A DNA stretch of 53,201 nucleotides from positions 1 to 53,201 of the forward strand of contig NZ_LOEE01000047.1 of the NCBI RefSeq assembly GCF_001562415.1. The letters run 5' to 3'. A program made the position numbers and the translations under genes. Positions 1-7,339 of the stretch are shown here, in pieces; within the stretch, counting starts at the first letter, position 1, and each line of letters starts with the position of its first letter. The DNA comes from Thermotalea metallivorans (GTDB lineage: Bacteria > Bacillota > Clostridia > Peptostreptococcales > Thermotaleaceae). The notes under the pieces are model-generated. The model was not told where the DNA came from. It worked only from the letters and a program-made list of their open reading frames with translations, and searched no databases.

Positions 1-214
1 TGAGCTTTGCAATTTCTTTTTTAATTTTCTTGATTTCTTCAAGGCTTGTAACATCTCCTTCTATGTTAATTGGAGATTTCTTTTTTACCCAACTTCGGAC
101 TGCTGTTTCACTTAGGCTATATTCGCTACAAATTTCCCTGATTGTTTTACCGGATTGTATCAATTCTACTATCATTGTTTTGAAATCCTCTGTAAAAGTT
201 CTTCGATTTGTCAT
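1..214 (-). CDS. IS3-family transposase OrfA, N-terminal part
   Basis: This is the first 71 codons of the IS3-family OrfA; the rest is outside the window. The protein begins MTNRRTFTEDFKTMIVELIQ and continues into a helix-turn-helix (ICSEYSLSETAVRSWVKK) typical of HTH_Tnp_1 proteins that bind the IS ends. It is followed by a Lys/Glu-rich stretch (EEIKKIKKEIAKL) that in this family starts the leucine-zipper region. The ATG at 214 is preceded by AAAGGAAG with good spacing. In IS3 elements OrfA is joined to OrfB by programmed frameshifting to make the active transposase; the frameshift site is not in view. Confidence 0.85.
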   Translation of the reverse strand, partial: MTNRRTFTEDFKTMIVELIQSGKTIREICSEYSLSETAVRSWVKKKSPINIEGDVTSLEEIKKIKKEIAKL

Positions 215-271
215 TTATGGACACTTCCTTTCTTAAATCTTTAGTATATCTAAAACCTTATTTTGTGTCCA
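1..271 (-). mobile_element. IS3-family (IS150-like) insertion sequence, upstream end, cut by window edge
   Basis: The element reads on the minus strand and runs off the left edge. Its terminal inverted repeat is at 252-271 (minus-strand TGGACACAAAATAAGGTTTT). A second copy ends at 52782 with TGGACACAAATTTAAGTTTT, which matches at about 17 of 20 positions, so the two are the opposite ends of one element type. The orfA start lies 57 bases inside the end. The element abuts the 3' half of a riboswitch at about 285, which it has apparently beheaded. The family call follows from the helix-turn-helix OrfA here and the DDE-type OrfB at the other edge. Confidence 0.85.
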
Positions 272-284
272 TACTTATATACTA

Positions 285-333
285 ACATCAGCTAAAAGGC
301 CTAAGGGTGAAACTATGGCAACCAGTTGTACAA
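285..333 (+). promoter_or_regulatory. 3' half of a c-di-GMP-I (GEMM) riboswitch, 5' half missing
   Basis: The stretch GGCCTAAG (297-304), then CTATGGCAACCAGTTG (313-328), matches the second half of the GEMM-I aptamer, including the CCUAA receptor strand and the GGCA-CCAG segment that closes P1. The first half, with the GGCAAA and GACGCAAA blocks, should lie upstream, but the IS end is at 271. A weak hairpin (AACTCTA with TATAGTT) followed by seven T at about 347-374 could be the old expression platform. The gene downstream (cheW) and the next (GGDEF/HD-GYP) suit c-di-GMP control. The half-aptamer cannot bind ligand as it stands. Confidence 0.6.
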
Positions 334-399
334 TTTATACAACATAACTCTAGGGTCTAAGTATAGTTTTTTTGCCTAAAAAAACAAGGAGGTGAAGAA

Positions 400-732
400 A
401 TGGCAGCAGAAAGACAATATATAATCTTTCAATTAGGTAGTGAAGAATGTGGTATTGACATTATGCATGTAAGGGAAATAACAAAACTTAAAGAAACAAC
501 CAAAATACCTAATGTACCTGATTTTATTGATGGAGTTATAAATCTAAGGGGCAGTATTATACCATTAATTAACCTAAAAAAGAGATTCAATTTAGAAGAA
601 ACAGAAGTAAAGAAAAACAGTAGAATTATCATTGTAACCATAGGGGAAAAGCAAGTAGGATTTATAGTAGATGATGCGTCACAAGTAGTGACCTTAAAGG
701 AAGAAGACATAGAAAATCCACCAAATTTCTAA
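400..732 (+). CDS. cheW: CheW-like chemotaxis adaptor, C-terminally truncated
   Basis: The 110-residue product is clearly CheW: it opens QYIIFQLGSEECGIDIMHV, has the IPNVPDFIDGVINLRGSIIP block (about residues 37-56), and continues through VGFIVDDASQVVTL. CheW couples methyl-accepting receptors to the CheA kinase. Family members are usually 140-170 residues, but this one stops after DIENPPNF, where the last beta-strands (normally an INLRGS-distal IKGVGK-like segment) should follow. AAGGAGGTG at 388-396 is an excellent ribosome binding site for the ATG at 400. The gene sits behind a broken c-di-GMP riboswitch and runs straight into a fragment of a PAS-GGDEF-HD-GYP gene. I infer a deletion joined the two. 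Function is doubtful. Confidence 0.75.
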   Translation: MAAERQYIIFQLGSEECGIDIMHVREITKLKETTKIPNVPDFIDGVINLRGSIIPLINLKKRFNLEETEVKKNSRIIIVTIGEKQVGFIVDDASQVVTLKEEDIENPPNF

Positions 733-736
733 AAAA

Positions 737-1945
737 TTGACAGAGGAGACTTTAAAAGAGGGAGTTGTTTATACCGAAGGGATAAGGTACAAAAAAGACA
801 AATGCCCTGTAAATGTTTTAATAAGAAGTGTTAGTATTGGAAAGGAAGGGGAAGTAGTAGGAGGATATGGAATTTATACTGATATAACCAAAATAAAAAA
901 ATATGAAAAAAAACTAGAGTATCTAAGTATTTATGATGCATTAACGGGAGTATTTAATTTCAACTACTTTGAAAACAAAATAAGAGAGTATAAAGAAAAG
1001 AAAGACCTTCAATTTGGGTTAATTATGTGTGATTTAAACGGACTTAAATTGATTAACGATACATTGGGACATACTAGTGGAGATGAGTTTTTAAAAATCT
1101 TTGCCGACATATTAAAAAAGTCTGTCAGGGGAAATGATATCATAGCCAGAATAGGTGGAGATGAATTTGTTGTAATACTTCCACAGGTAAATAATAGAGA
1201 AGAAATAAAAAAGATAATGGAAAGAATTAAAGAAAATATAGAAAAGTACAATCAAGCTATCCAAAATAAAATCTTAAGATTGTCAGTAGCATTAGGATGC
1301 AGTATAGGAGACAATAAAGAAATTGATAAAATCTTAAAAGAAGCCGATGATGCCATGTATAGAAACAAGCTCTTAACAAAAGAAAGCAGCAAAAGGCAAT
1401 TATTAAGTGTTTTGATGGCTATGTTATCAGAAAGGGATTTTGTTACATCAGGTCATACCCAAAGGGTAGCAGATCTGTGTAAAAAAATTGCACAAAAAAT
1501 AGAATTAGATGAAGATAAAAAAAGTAAGTTAGTTCTTTTGGCAGAAGTCCATGATTTAGGGAAAATCGCAATACCTGACCATATACTTAAAAAGCCGGGA
1601 AAATTAACAGCGGAAGAATGGGAAATCATGAAAAGCCATACAGAAAAGGGCTACCCAATTGCATTAAACTCCCATGAACTTTCAGATATTGCAGATTTGA
1701 TACTCAAGCATCATGAAAGATGGGATGGTAAAGGCTATCCATTAGGATTAAAGGAGGAGAAAATCCCTATTGAATGTAGGATTTTATCTCTCGTAGATGC
1801 CTATGATGCCATGATGAGTAAAAGACCATATAATCAGCCTAAAAGTAAAGAAGAATCTATTGAAGAATTAAAAAGATGTGCAGGCATCCAATTTGATCCT
1901 TATTTAACAGAAGTATTGCTTAATATTTTATATGAAGAGGTTTAA
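737..1945 (+). CDS. GGDEF and HD-GYP domain protein missing its N-terminal sensor (probable fragment)
   Basis: The 402-residue frame begins inside the end of a PAS domain (VVGGYGIYTDITK, about residues 41-53). A GGDEF domain follows, with I-site RGND at 131-134 and signature RIGGDEF at 138-144, then an HD-GYP domain with HD in AEVHDLGKIAIPD (about 269-281) and HHERWDGKGYP at 325-335. GGDEF domains make c-di-GMP and HD-GYP domains hydrolyse it; both sets of key residues look intact. The frame opens at a TTG with no ribosome binding site four bases after the cheW stop, and is open back to a stop at 710. It therefore looks like the 3' part of a longer PAS-GGDEF-HD-GYP gene fused by deletion to truncated cheW. 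Base composition is more A-rich than the genes beyond 2411. It may not be translated. Confidence 0.7.
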   Translation: MTEETLKEGVVYTEGIRYKKDKCPVNVLIRSVSIGKEGEVVGGYGIYTDITKIKKYEKKLEYLSIYDALTGVFNFNYFENKIREYKEKKDLQFGLIMCDLNGLKLINDTLGHTSGDEFLKIFADILKKSVRGNDIIARIGGDEFVVILPQVNNREEIKKIMERIKENIEKYNQAIQNKILRLSVALGCSIGDNKEIDKILKEADDAMYRNKLLTKESSKRQLLSVLMAMLSERDFVTSGHTQRVADLCKKIAQKIELDEDKKSKLVLLAEVHDLGKIAIPDHILKKPGKLTAEEWEIMKSHTEKGYPIALNSHELSDIADLILKHHERWDGKGYPLGLKEEKIPIECRILSLVDAYDAMMSKRPYNQPKSKEESIEELKRCAGIQFDPYLTEVLLNILYEEV

Positions 1946-2410
1946 AATATTCATAGGACATACTGCAGTTGGCTCCTGGTTATTTTATTGTTCCAAATTG
2001 GATTTAATTTTAGTTAAGAGGGTAAGTCAGATGATAGTATCTCCATTTGCTTATAAATTCAATCTATATGTACTAAGAAACAGGACTTGAATAATTGATA
2101 TGTCTCCCAGTACCGATAGTATTAAAAACGCTATGGATATGTTTCCATCTACCGACAGGTTGAATGACATTCATTCTATCCTCTCACAAGCCCTATGGAG
2201 TGCATAATTCAGATAAAGCTTGCCAAAATCCGCATGGAATACGGTTGCACGGCGTTTTTGATGAACGGCTTTGGAAAGGAAAAAATGATGATAAAACGCT
2301 GATAAAAATGGTTTTTCAACCAATCATATTCCCATGAGGCCTTTAATCATATCCTTAGTTAAGCCTATAGTGGTTGATGATAGTGATAAAGAAGAATGGT
2401 GGTGTAGTAC
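1946..2410 (+). other. intergenic stretch without a recognised gene
   Basis: This roughly 465-base stretch has no gene I recognise. Two 35-codon frames are present, at 2100-2207 (starts MSPSTDSIKNAMDM) and 2195-2302 (starts MECIIQIKLAKIRMEYG). They overlap in different frames and neither has a convincing ribosome binding site. Given the decayed locus to the left, gene remnants are the likeliest explanation, but I cannot assign them. Confidence 0.4.
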
Positions 2411-3538
2411 ATGTTGAGGAACATGATTGATAAGTTAAAGAAGCATTCTCGGGAACTAAAAAAAGAAATTTCAGCCTTATACCTTGCGTGTAAAAAAAAG
2501 AATGTTCCCTGGTATGTAAAGGCTATTGCTGCAGTTGTTGTTGCATACGCCTTAAGTCCTGTGGACCTGATCCCTGATTTCATACCTGTATTAGGCTATC
2601 TTGATGATTTAGTCCTTATACCACTTGGAATCACAATAGCAATCAAGCTTATTCCTCAGTCAGTAATGGAGGAATGCCGAAGGGAAGCAGAGAGTTTGTT
2701 CAAGGATGGTAAGTCCCATAACTGGAAGGCTGGAGCAGTAATTATATTCTTATGGATCATTTTGATATCAGCACTGGTGCTAAAGATGTTTTCCTTTGAA
2801 TTGTCTATAGATCATAATACAGCATTAAAGTTTTTACTGCTTTTCACAGGCAGTTTTCTTGCTGCTGCCATATCAGGCGCAGCAGGTTTTGGAGGTGCAC
2901 TACTGCTTTTACCCCTCTTATCGAAAACAATCGGTACAACAATGGCTGTTCCAGTTCTTACAATAGCACAGTTAATTGGCAACCTGTCCAGAGCCTTTTT
3001 TGGATTAAAACAAATCAAATGGAAGCCTGTATTAATGTTTATACTGGGTGCAGTGCCAATGAGTGTTTTAGGCGCATTTTCTTTCGTAAAGGTGCCAAAG
3101 GAAATTATAACAAGGGGAATTGGCCTAGCCATTATAGTTTTTGTTATTTTAAAATATTTTAAAGTGCTTAAATTTAAACCTAGTGACAGAACGATATTCA
3201 TTGGTGGTGCAGTAGTAGGTTTAATTTCAGGACTTGTTGGCAGTGCAGGACCGATTGGCGCAGCATTGTTCCTTTCACTGAACCTTCCACCTGTATCGTA
3301 TATTGCAAGTGAAGCAGTCACAGCAATCGCCATGCATATTTCAAAAACAATTGTTTATCAAAAGTACCTTGGTATTGGATTGTATGCTCTTGGCATTGGG
3401 CTTTTCATGGGTGTTGCTATGATTGCAGGTACATGGACTGGAAAAAAAGTGATTGAAAAAATGCCAAAAGAAAAATTTGTAAAGTTTGTTGGTGTACTTC
3501 TGGCAGTTATCGGACTTCAAATGCTAATTTTGGGGTAA
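2411..3538 (+). CDS. DUF1232 (YkvA-like) domain fused to a TauE/SafE family membrane permease
   Basis: The N-terminal 100 residues are a DUF1232 domain with its hallmark YALSPVDLIPDFIPVLGYLDD (about 46-66). The rest (about 138-375) is a TauE/SafE (COG0730) permease with repeated hydrophobic segments and the glycine-rich SGAAGFGGALLLLPLL motif near 155-170. A related motif, LISGLVGSAGPIGAALFLS, starts the second half, as expected from the internal duplication of the family. TauE proteins export sulfite, sulfoacetate or similar anions, or are uncharacterised; the substrate here cannot be read from sequence. DUF1232 has no established function. The two domains are usually separate genes. ATG 2411 has only a weak GGTGG upstream; ATG 2423 is an alternative. 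Confidence 0.8.
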   Translation: MLRNMIDKLKKHSRELKKEISALYLACKKKNVPWYVKAIAAVVVAYALSPVDLIPDFIPVLGYLDDLVLIPLGITIAIKLIPQSVMEECRREAESLFKDGKSHNWKAGAVIIFLWIILISALVLKMFSFELSIDHNTALKFLLLFTGSFLAAAISGAAGFGGALLLLPLLSKTIGTTMAVPVLTIAQLIGNLSRAFFGLKQIKWKPVLMFILGAVPMSVLGAFSFVKVPKEIITRGIGLAIIVFVILKYFKVLKFKPSDRTIFIGGAVVGLISGLVGSAGPIGAALFLSLNLPPVSYIASEAVTAIAMHISKTIVYQKYLGIGLYALGIGLFMGVAMIAGTWTGKKVIEKMPKEKFVKFVGVLLAVIGLQMLILG

Positions 3539-3599
3539 TACATATTTCCTTTAGATGTTGCGATCGATTTTACAAGATTACGTTTTTATTTATTTTCAT

Positions 3600-3634
3600 A
3601 AAAAAAACACACCTCCAATGAATATCTTCGGTGT
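3600..3634 (-). terminator. weak candidate terminator downstream of polX
   Basis: On the minus strand ACACC (3634-3630) pairs with GGTGT (3613-3609) and is followed by a run of eight T. The stem is only five base pairs with a 16-base loop, so this is tentative. It lies 57-91 bases beyond the polX stop. Confidence 0.35.
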
Positions 3635-3690
3635 ATTATCCCATGATATTGGTATGGAATCTACATGGGTCGCATTTGACGGATACACTT

Positions 3691-5412
3691 TTACTTTTTA
3701 AAAAAATCTCGAATTTGTTCCAACGTAAATGTATTAATTACGTCCTTTGCCTCAAGCCATCCCTTCCGAGCTATGCCAATGCCATAGATCACATCCTTCA
3801 ACCCATCGGCAGCATGTGCATCAGGTTCTATGGCAATTTTCACGCCTAACGCCTTTGCCATCTTGCAAAACCTCCAATCCAAGTCCAACCGATGGGGATT
3901 GGCATTGATTTCCACAGCCACTCCATTGGTTTTGCATGCTTTCAATACTTGCAACAAATCAATGTCATAGCCTTCCCGGGATAACAAAAGCCTGCCTGTG
4001 GGATGTCCCAATATTTTGGTATGCCTGTTCTCTACGGCTTTAATGACACGATGGGTCATTTCTTCTTTTCCCATATGGAAATGGCTATGTACGGAAGCAA
4101 TAACATAATCAAACTGTTCTAAGATTTCTTCCTCATAGTCTAAAGAGCCGTCGGCCAAAATGTCTGATTCGATGCCTTTCAGTATGTATAAATCCTTCCA
4201 TGCTCTATTGAGTCTTTGTATTTCCTCATGCTGTTTTTCTATATGTTCTTTTTTAAGACCACGGGCATAATAAGCAGACCTGCTGTGATCTGAAATACCA
4301 ATATGACTACACCCCATGCTCCTCGCCATTCGGGCCATCTCTTCAATGGAATTTAGGCCATCCGAATAATGGGTATGCATATGAAAAAGCCCTTTGATAT
4401 GTTTCTCCTCTATGAGCTCCGGCAGGGAATAGGCTTCTGCAGCCTGAATTTCTCCGTTATCCTCCCGTAACTCAGGAGGGATAAACTGCAGCCCTAAAGT
4501 GTGAAATAGTTCTTCTTCACTCTTGCAAATCAACTTTTTCTCTCCTTGAAACAATCCATACTCGTTTATTTTAAAACCCATGGCTTTGGCTCTCTGCCCC
4601 ATGGCAGCATTATGTTCTTTGCTTCCTGTAAAATGATGGAGAGCATAAGGAAATTCTTCTTCTTTGACAATCCTCAAATCAACCTGTATCCCGGAAAAAA
4701 GTTTCACACTGGATTTTGTTTCTCCTTTGACCAGTATCTCTTCCACCGTATCCAATGATGCAAAAGCATCCATGATTTCACTTCTATCTCCATCCTTGGC
4801 ACTTACCAGAATATCTATATCCTTAATGATTTCTTTTTTTCTGCGAATACTTCCCGCCATGCTACATTCTATTACCTTTGGATGAATTTTCAATTGATCT
4901 TCCACAGCCTTTCCATAATACATGGCTTCGGAAATTAAAAATTTTCCCCTATATTTATTTAGATTTTCAATCCCCTTCAAGATCTTTTCCTGGGTTTTCA
5001 TTCCAAAACCTTTCAAATCAATGAGTCTATTTTCAAGGCAGGCATATTCCAGCTCCCCTACCGTTTGAATATGCAAAACATCATACAACTGCTTCACTTT
5101 TTTGGGACCCAGTCCGGGAATTTTTAGAATTTCAAACAACCCTGGAGGAATCTGCTTTTTCAGTTCTTCATAATATGTCGATTTGCCTGAGGTCATCAAC
5201 TCTTGAATTTTCTCCTGTAATGTCTTCCCAATTCCCTTGATTTCTTCCACCCTATTTTCTTTTATTAAAGTTTCCAGATTTTCTTCCATATTTTCAATGA
5301 TCCTTGCTCCGTTTTGGTATGCCTTTGCCTTGAAGGGATTCTCCCCCAATAATTCCAGCATCCATGCAATTTCATGAAATATTCTGCTGACATCATATTT
5401 ATCCACTATCAT
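3691..5412 (-). CDS. polX: DNA polymerase X family protein with PHP exonuclease domain
   Basis: This is the bacterial PolX, 573 residues, the normal length of about 570-580. The order is an N-terminal helix-hairpin-helix 8-kDa-like region (IKGIGKTLQEKI at 58-69, KIPGLGPKKVKQLY at 97-110), the polymerase palm with MAGSIRRKKEIIKDIDIL (D198, D200) and VDLR (D245), and a C-terminal PHP domain with HMHTHYSDG at 344-352, HSH at 442-444 and DAH at 531-533. The family fills short gaps in base-excision repair and the PHP domain is a Mn-dependent 3'-5' exonuclease and AP endonuclease. The catalytic aspartates and PHP histidines are present. GGGGGTGA sits five bases before the ATG. The gene stands alone between convergent and same-strand neighbours. 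Confidence 0.93.
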   Translation of the reverse strand: MIVDKYDVSRIFHEIAWMLELLGENPFKAKAYQNGARIIENMEENLETLIKENRVEEIKGIGKTLQEKIQELMTSGKSTYYEELKKQIPPGLFEILKIPGLGPKKVKQLYDVLHIQTVGELEYACLENRLIDLKGFGMKTQEKILKGIENLNKYRGKFLISEAMYYGKAVEDQLKIHPKVIECSMAGSIRRKKEIIKDIDILVSAKDGDRSEIMDAFASLDTVEEILVKGETKSSVKLFSGIQVDLRIVKEEEFPYALHHFTGSKEHNAAMGQRAKAMGFKINEYGLFQGEKKLICKSEEELFHTLGLQFIPPELREDNGEIQAAEAYSLPELIEEKHIKGLFHMHTHYSDGLNSIEEMARMARSMGCSHIGISDHSRSAYYARGLKKEHIEKQHEEIQRLNRAWKDLYILKGIESDILADGSLDYEEEILEQFDYVIASVHSHFHMGKEEMTHRVIKAVENRHTKILGHPTGRLLLSREGYDIDLLQVLKACKTNGVAVEINANPHRLDLDWRFCKMAKALGVKIAIEPDAHAADGLKDVIYGIGIARKGWLEAKDVINTFTLEQIRDFFKK

Positions 5413-5480
5413 TCACCCCCGAATTTTCCTATTCCCTATTTATTTCCCTTTTTCCATTCCATAATCCTGCCTTTTCATAT

Positions 5481-5506
5481 AAAAATAGACAGCTTTTAGG
5501 CTGTCT
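5481..5506 (-). terminator. rho-independent terminator of the EAL gene
   Basis: On the minus strand AGACAGC pairs with GCTGTCT (arms at 5500-5506 and 5487-5493) and is followed by ATTTTTAT. The first arm overlaps the stop codon of the EAL-CBS gene. Confidence 0.75.
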
Positions 5507-6716
5507 AAACCATGTTATGCAATGTATTCAACAACGTTCCCACCGGAACCACTCCGTAGTATTTTTTATCCTTTGTGATAATAATATAATCGTAAATATT
5601 TTCCTCCCTTCTGGTAATCGCCTTTTTACAGGTTTCCTTTATTGAAGTATTATAATCAAGAATCAGGGGATTATTTTCCATGACCTTCTGAAGATCTTGT
5701 TTGAAAAATTTATCTTGTTTTGCCTTTTCCAAATATAATTTCCATTTCATAATTAATCCTACAGGAACTTCATGACGACAGATTACTACTCCCTGCAAAT
5801 TGTAATGATTATACAACATTCTATAGGCTTCATCAATACTTGCCTTGACATCTAATGTTCTATCTTGCCTTGCAATTTCTCCAATTTTCATTCTATTGCA
5901 ATCAATTTGGGAGTGATTGCACATCATTTGGTTTCTCCGGATAATTAACTCACATACATCAGGAGCTGTTGTCACAAAGTCTTTATCAGGCTTTTGTATA
6001 AAATATCCTTGTCCATAATGAATGCCAATATCGATCAAAGTATGCAATTCATCAATTGTCTCGATGCCTTCTGCTATGAGCTTCATATTGGTAATTTGAG
6101 CAAAGGCCTGAAAGGTTTTTATCAATTCCTGCTTAATAATATCCTTATCGATATCACGAACGAGTTCCATATCAATCTTTATGTACTGTGGATGAGTTTC
6201 TGCCAGCAGTCGTAAACCTGAATAGCCAGCCCCCGTATCATCTATAGCAATTTTATATCCCTGACTAATGTAGTTGTCAATCGTTTTTCGAAAACTTTTA
6301 AAATCATTGACGGCTGTTCTTTCCGTGATTTCGAAAATAATGCTGGTGGGGTTTATCCCATATTTTGCTATATATTCCTTGGTAGATCCTTTTTTAAATT
6401 TTCTATCTTTGATCATTTCGGGATTTACATTGATAAACAACAATTTGCCCTCAGGCAGATTTTTCGCATTTTCTAAAGCCTTCATTCTGCAGAGAAGCTC
6501 TACCTCCCACAAACGATTAAATTTTTCTGCCGCATGAAATAAATTTGCCGGGGACTCCAAACAAGAATTTTGAGGTCCTCTGCTTAACGCTTCATACCCT
6601 AATACCTGCCCGTTCTTTAAGCTAATAATCGGCTGATAAACTGTTCTGATCGACTTATTTTTTAAAGTATCCATCAAGGCTTCAAAAAGAAATTTATTTT
6701 TCCCTATCGAGTTCAT
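5505..6716 (-). CDS. EAL-domain c-di-GMP phosphodiesterase with C-terminal CBS pair
   Basis: The 403-residue protein has an EAL domain over about residues 15-255 and a CBS pair over about 275-400. EAL signature residues are visible: YEALSRGP (42-44 is EAL), FINVNPE, FEITERT, AIDDTGAGYSGL, KIDMELV and AEGIE. This suggests an active enzyme that hydrolyses c-di-GMP to pGpG. CBS pairs usually bind adenine nucleotides and would regulate the EAL part; the arrangement resembles B. subtilis YkuI only loosely, since that protein carries a PAS-like domain. No membrane segment or signal peptide is seen, so it should be cytosolic. The ATG at 6716 follows GGGGATGG. The gene is monocistronic, with its own terminator. 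With the GGDEF/HD-GYP fragment nearby it points to c-di-GMP signalling in the organism. Confidence 0.88.
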   Translation of the reverse strand: MNSIGKNKFLFEALMDTLKNKSIRTVYQPIISLKNGQVLGYEALSRGPQNSCLESPANLFHAAEKFNRLWEVELLCRMKALENAKNLPEGKLLFINVNPEMIKDRKFKKGSTKEYIAKYGINPTSIIFEITERTAVNDFKSFRKTIDNYISQGYKIAIDDTGAGYSGLRLLAETHPQYIKIDMELVRDIDKDIIKQELIKTFQAFAQITNMKLIAEGIETIDELHTLIDIGIHYGQGYFIQKPDKDFVTTAPDVCELIIRRNQMMCNHSQIDCNRMKIGEIARQDRTLDVKASIDEAYRMLYNHYNLQGVVICRHEVPVGLIMKWKLYLEKAKQDKFFKQDLQKVMENNPLILDYNTSIKETCKKAITRREENIYDYIIITKDKKYYGVVPVGTLLNTLHNMV

Positions 6717-6874
6717 TTAAAACCATCCCCTGTATATCCATGATGTTTTCTCATTGATTATATCATTCCTGACATTTTTTTGATTACCTTTTGGTTAAGA
6801 GATAGTAAATTATCCTATTTATTTTTTTACTTTTCCATAACAATTTTAACCAATCATTTTGCTACAATAAAATT

Positions 6875-6959
6875 AAAATACGCATGTTTTGGAATTGCAA
6901 AACAAATCACAAATAGTTCCCTTCCTTTTCGCAGGTCATCTTTTATGACCTATTTTTTT
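6875..6959 (+). ncRNA. candidate small RNA convergent with 6S RNA
   Basis: A plus-strand extended -10 (TGCTACAAT, with TACAAT at 6863-6868) is followed about 65 bases later by a good rho-independent terminator at 6933-6959, with no open reading frame between. A small hairpin (GTTTTG with CAAAAC) lies near the 5' side. A pyrimidine-rich patch, TTCCCTTCCTTTTC at 6917-6930, could pair with purine-rich ribosome binding sites. No good -35 is visible. This is a prediction from signals only. Confidence 0.3.
6933..6959 (+). terminator. plus-strand rho-independent terminator
   Basis: AGGTCAT (6933-6939) pairs with ATGACCT (6945-6951) around a five-base loop and is followed by ATTTTTTTA. No plus-strand protein gene lies upstream, so either a small RNA ends here or it blocks read-through toward the 6S gene. 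Confidence 0.65.
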
Positions 6960-6961
6960 AT

Positions 6962-7020
6962 ATAAAAAAATAGTAGACTGATTTAAACCTAAGGACTCGT
7001 TTCAAATCAATCTACTATTT
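6962..7020 (-). terminator. terminator of the 6S RNA gene
   Basis: Arms of about 17 bases (7004-7020 and 6968-6984) pair nearly perfectly: AATAGTAGATTGATTT with AAATCAGTCTACTATT. A T-run follows on the minus strand. The dyad could also act in the other direction. Confidence 0.75.
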
Positions 7021-7199
7021 TCTCCCAGAATGCCGCTAGCCTCTAAATTCACACCCTAGCCTCAACTAGGTGGGTGTCCTGTCCTTTACTTTTGAAGTCC
7101 ACGCAAAGGAGGCATTTCATCCATAAAGGAACGCAAACTCCCGAATACAATCTGTAGGTTGAATTTACAGGGGCTCCACGAACATCCCAGGTTTCAGAT
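7020..7199 (-). ncRNA. ssrS: 6S RNA
   Basis: The minus-strand transcript starts a few bases after a TATAAT and spans about 180 bases. Its ends form the 6S closing stem: CCTGGGATG pairs with CATTCTGGG through nine pairs including G-U, followed inward by TTCGTGGAGCC facing GGCTAGCGG. These correspond to the GAUGUUCG and GCGGCAU segments of known 6S RNAs. A large central region follows, with a 3'-side hairpin (CACCC with GGGTG around ACCTAGTTGAGGCTAG), as in the 6S open-bubble fold. 6S RNA mimics an open promoter, binds the housekeeping RNA polymerase holoenzyme and serves as template for product RNA. The call rests on secondary structure and motif resemblance; a covariance search would settle it. 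Confidence 0.72.
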
Positions 7200-7205
7200 A
7201 TTTTT

Positions 7206-7233
7206 ATTATACACGATTAACGAACCGTTGAAA
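7206..7233 (-). promoter_or_regulatory. likely promoter of 6S RNA
   Basis: TATAAT on the minus strand occupies 7211-7206. With a 16-base spacer the -35 would be TTTCAA (7233-7228), a weak match. The predicted start, about 7199, fits the 5' end of the 6S fold. Confidence 0.45.
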
Positions 7234-7339
7234 AGTCTATAAATATAGCATGAGGACCATTTATTGCTGATTATGTTAAGTTTTAATAAATTCATAAAGA
7301 AATCCTTAGATATTTTTTGAATTTTCAAACATTTGCTGC

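Noticed and set aside
2100-2302. Two 35-codon frames after the GGDEF/HD-GYP gene as real small genes
   Set aside because: No ribosome binding sites, overlapping frames and no recognisable sequence; kept only as a note on the gap.
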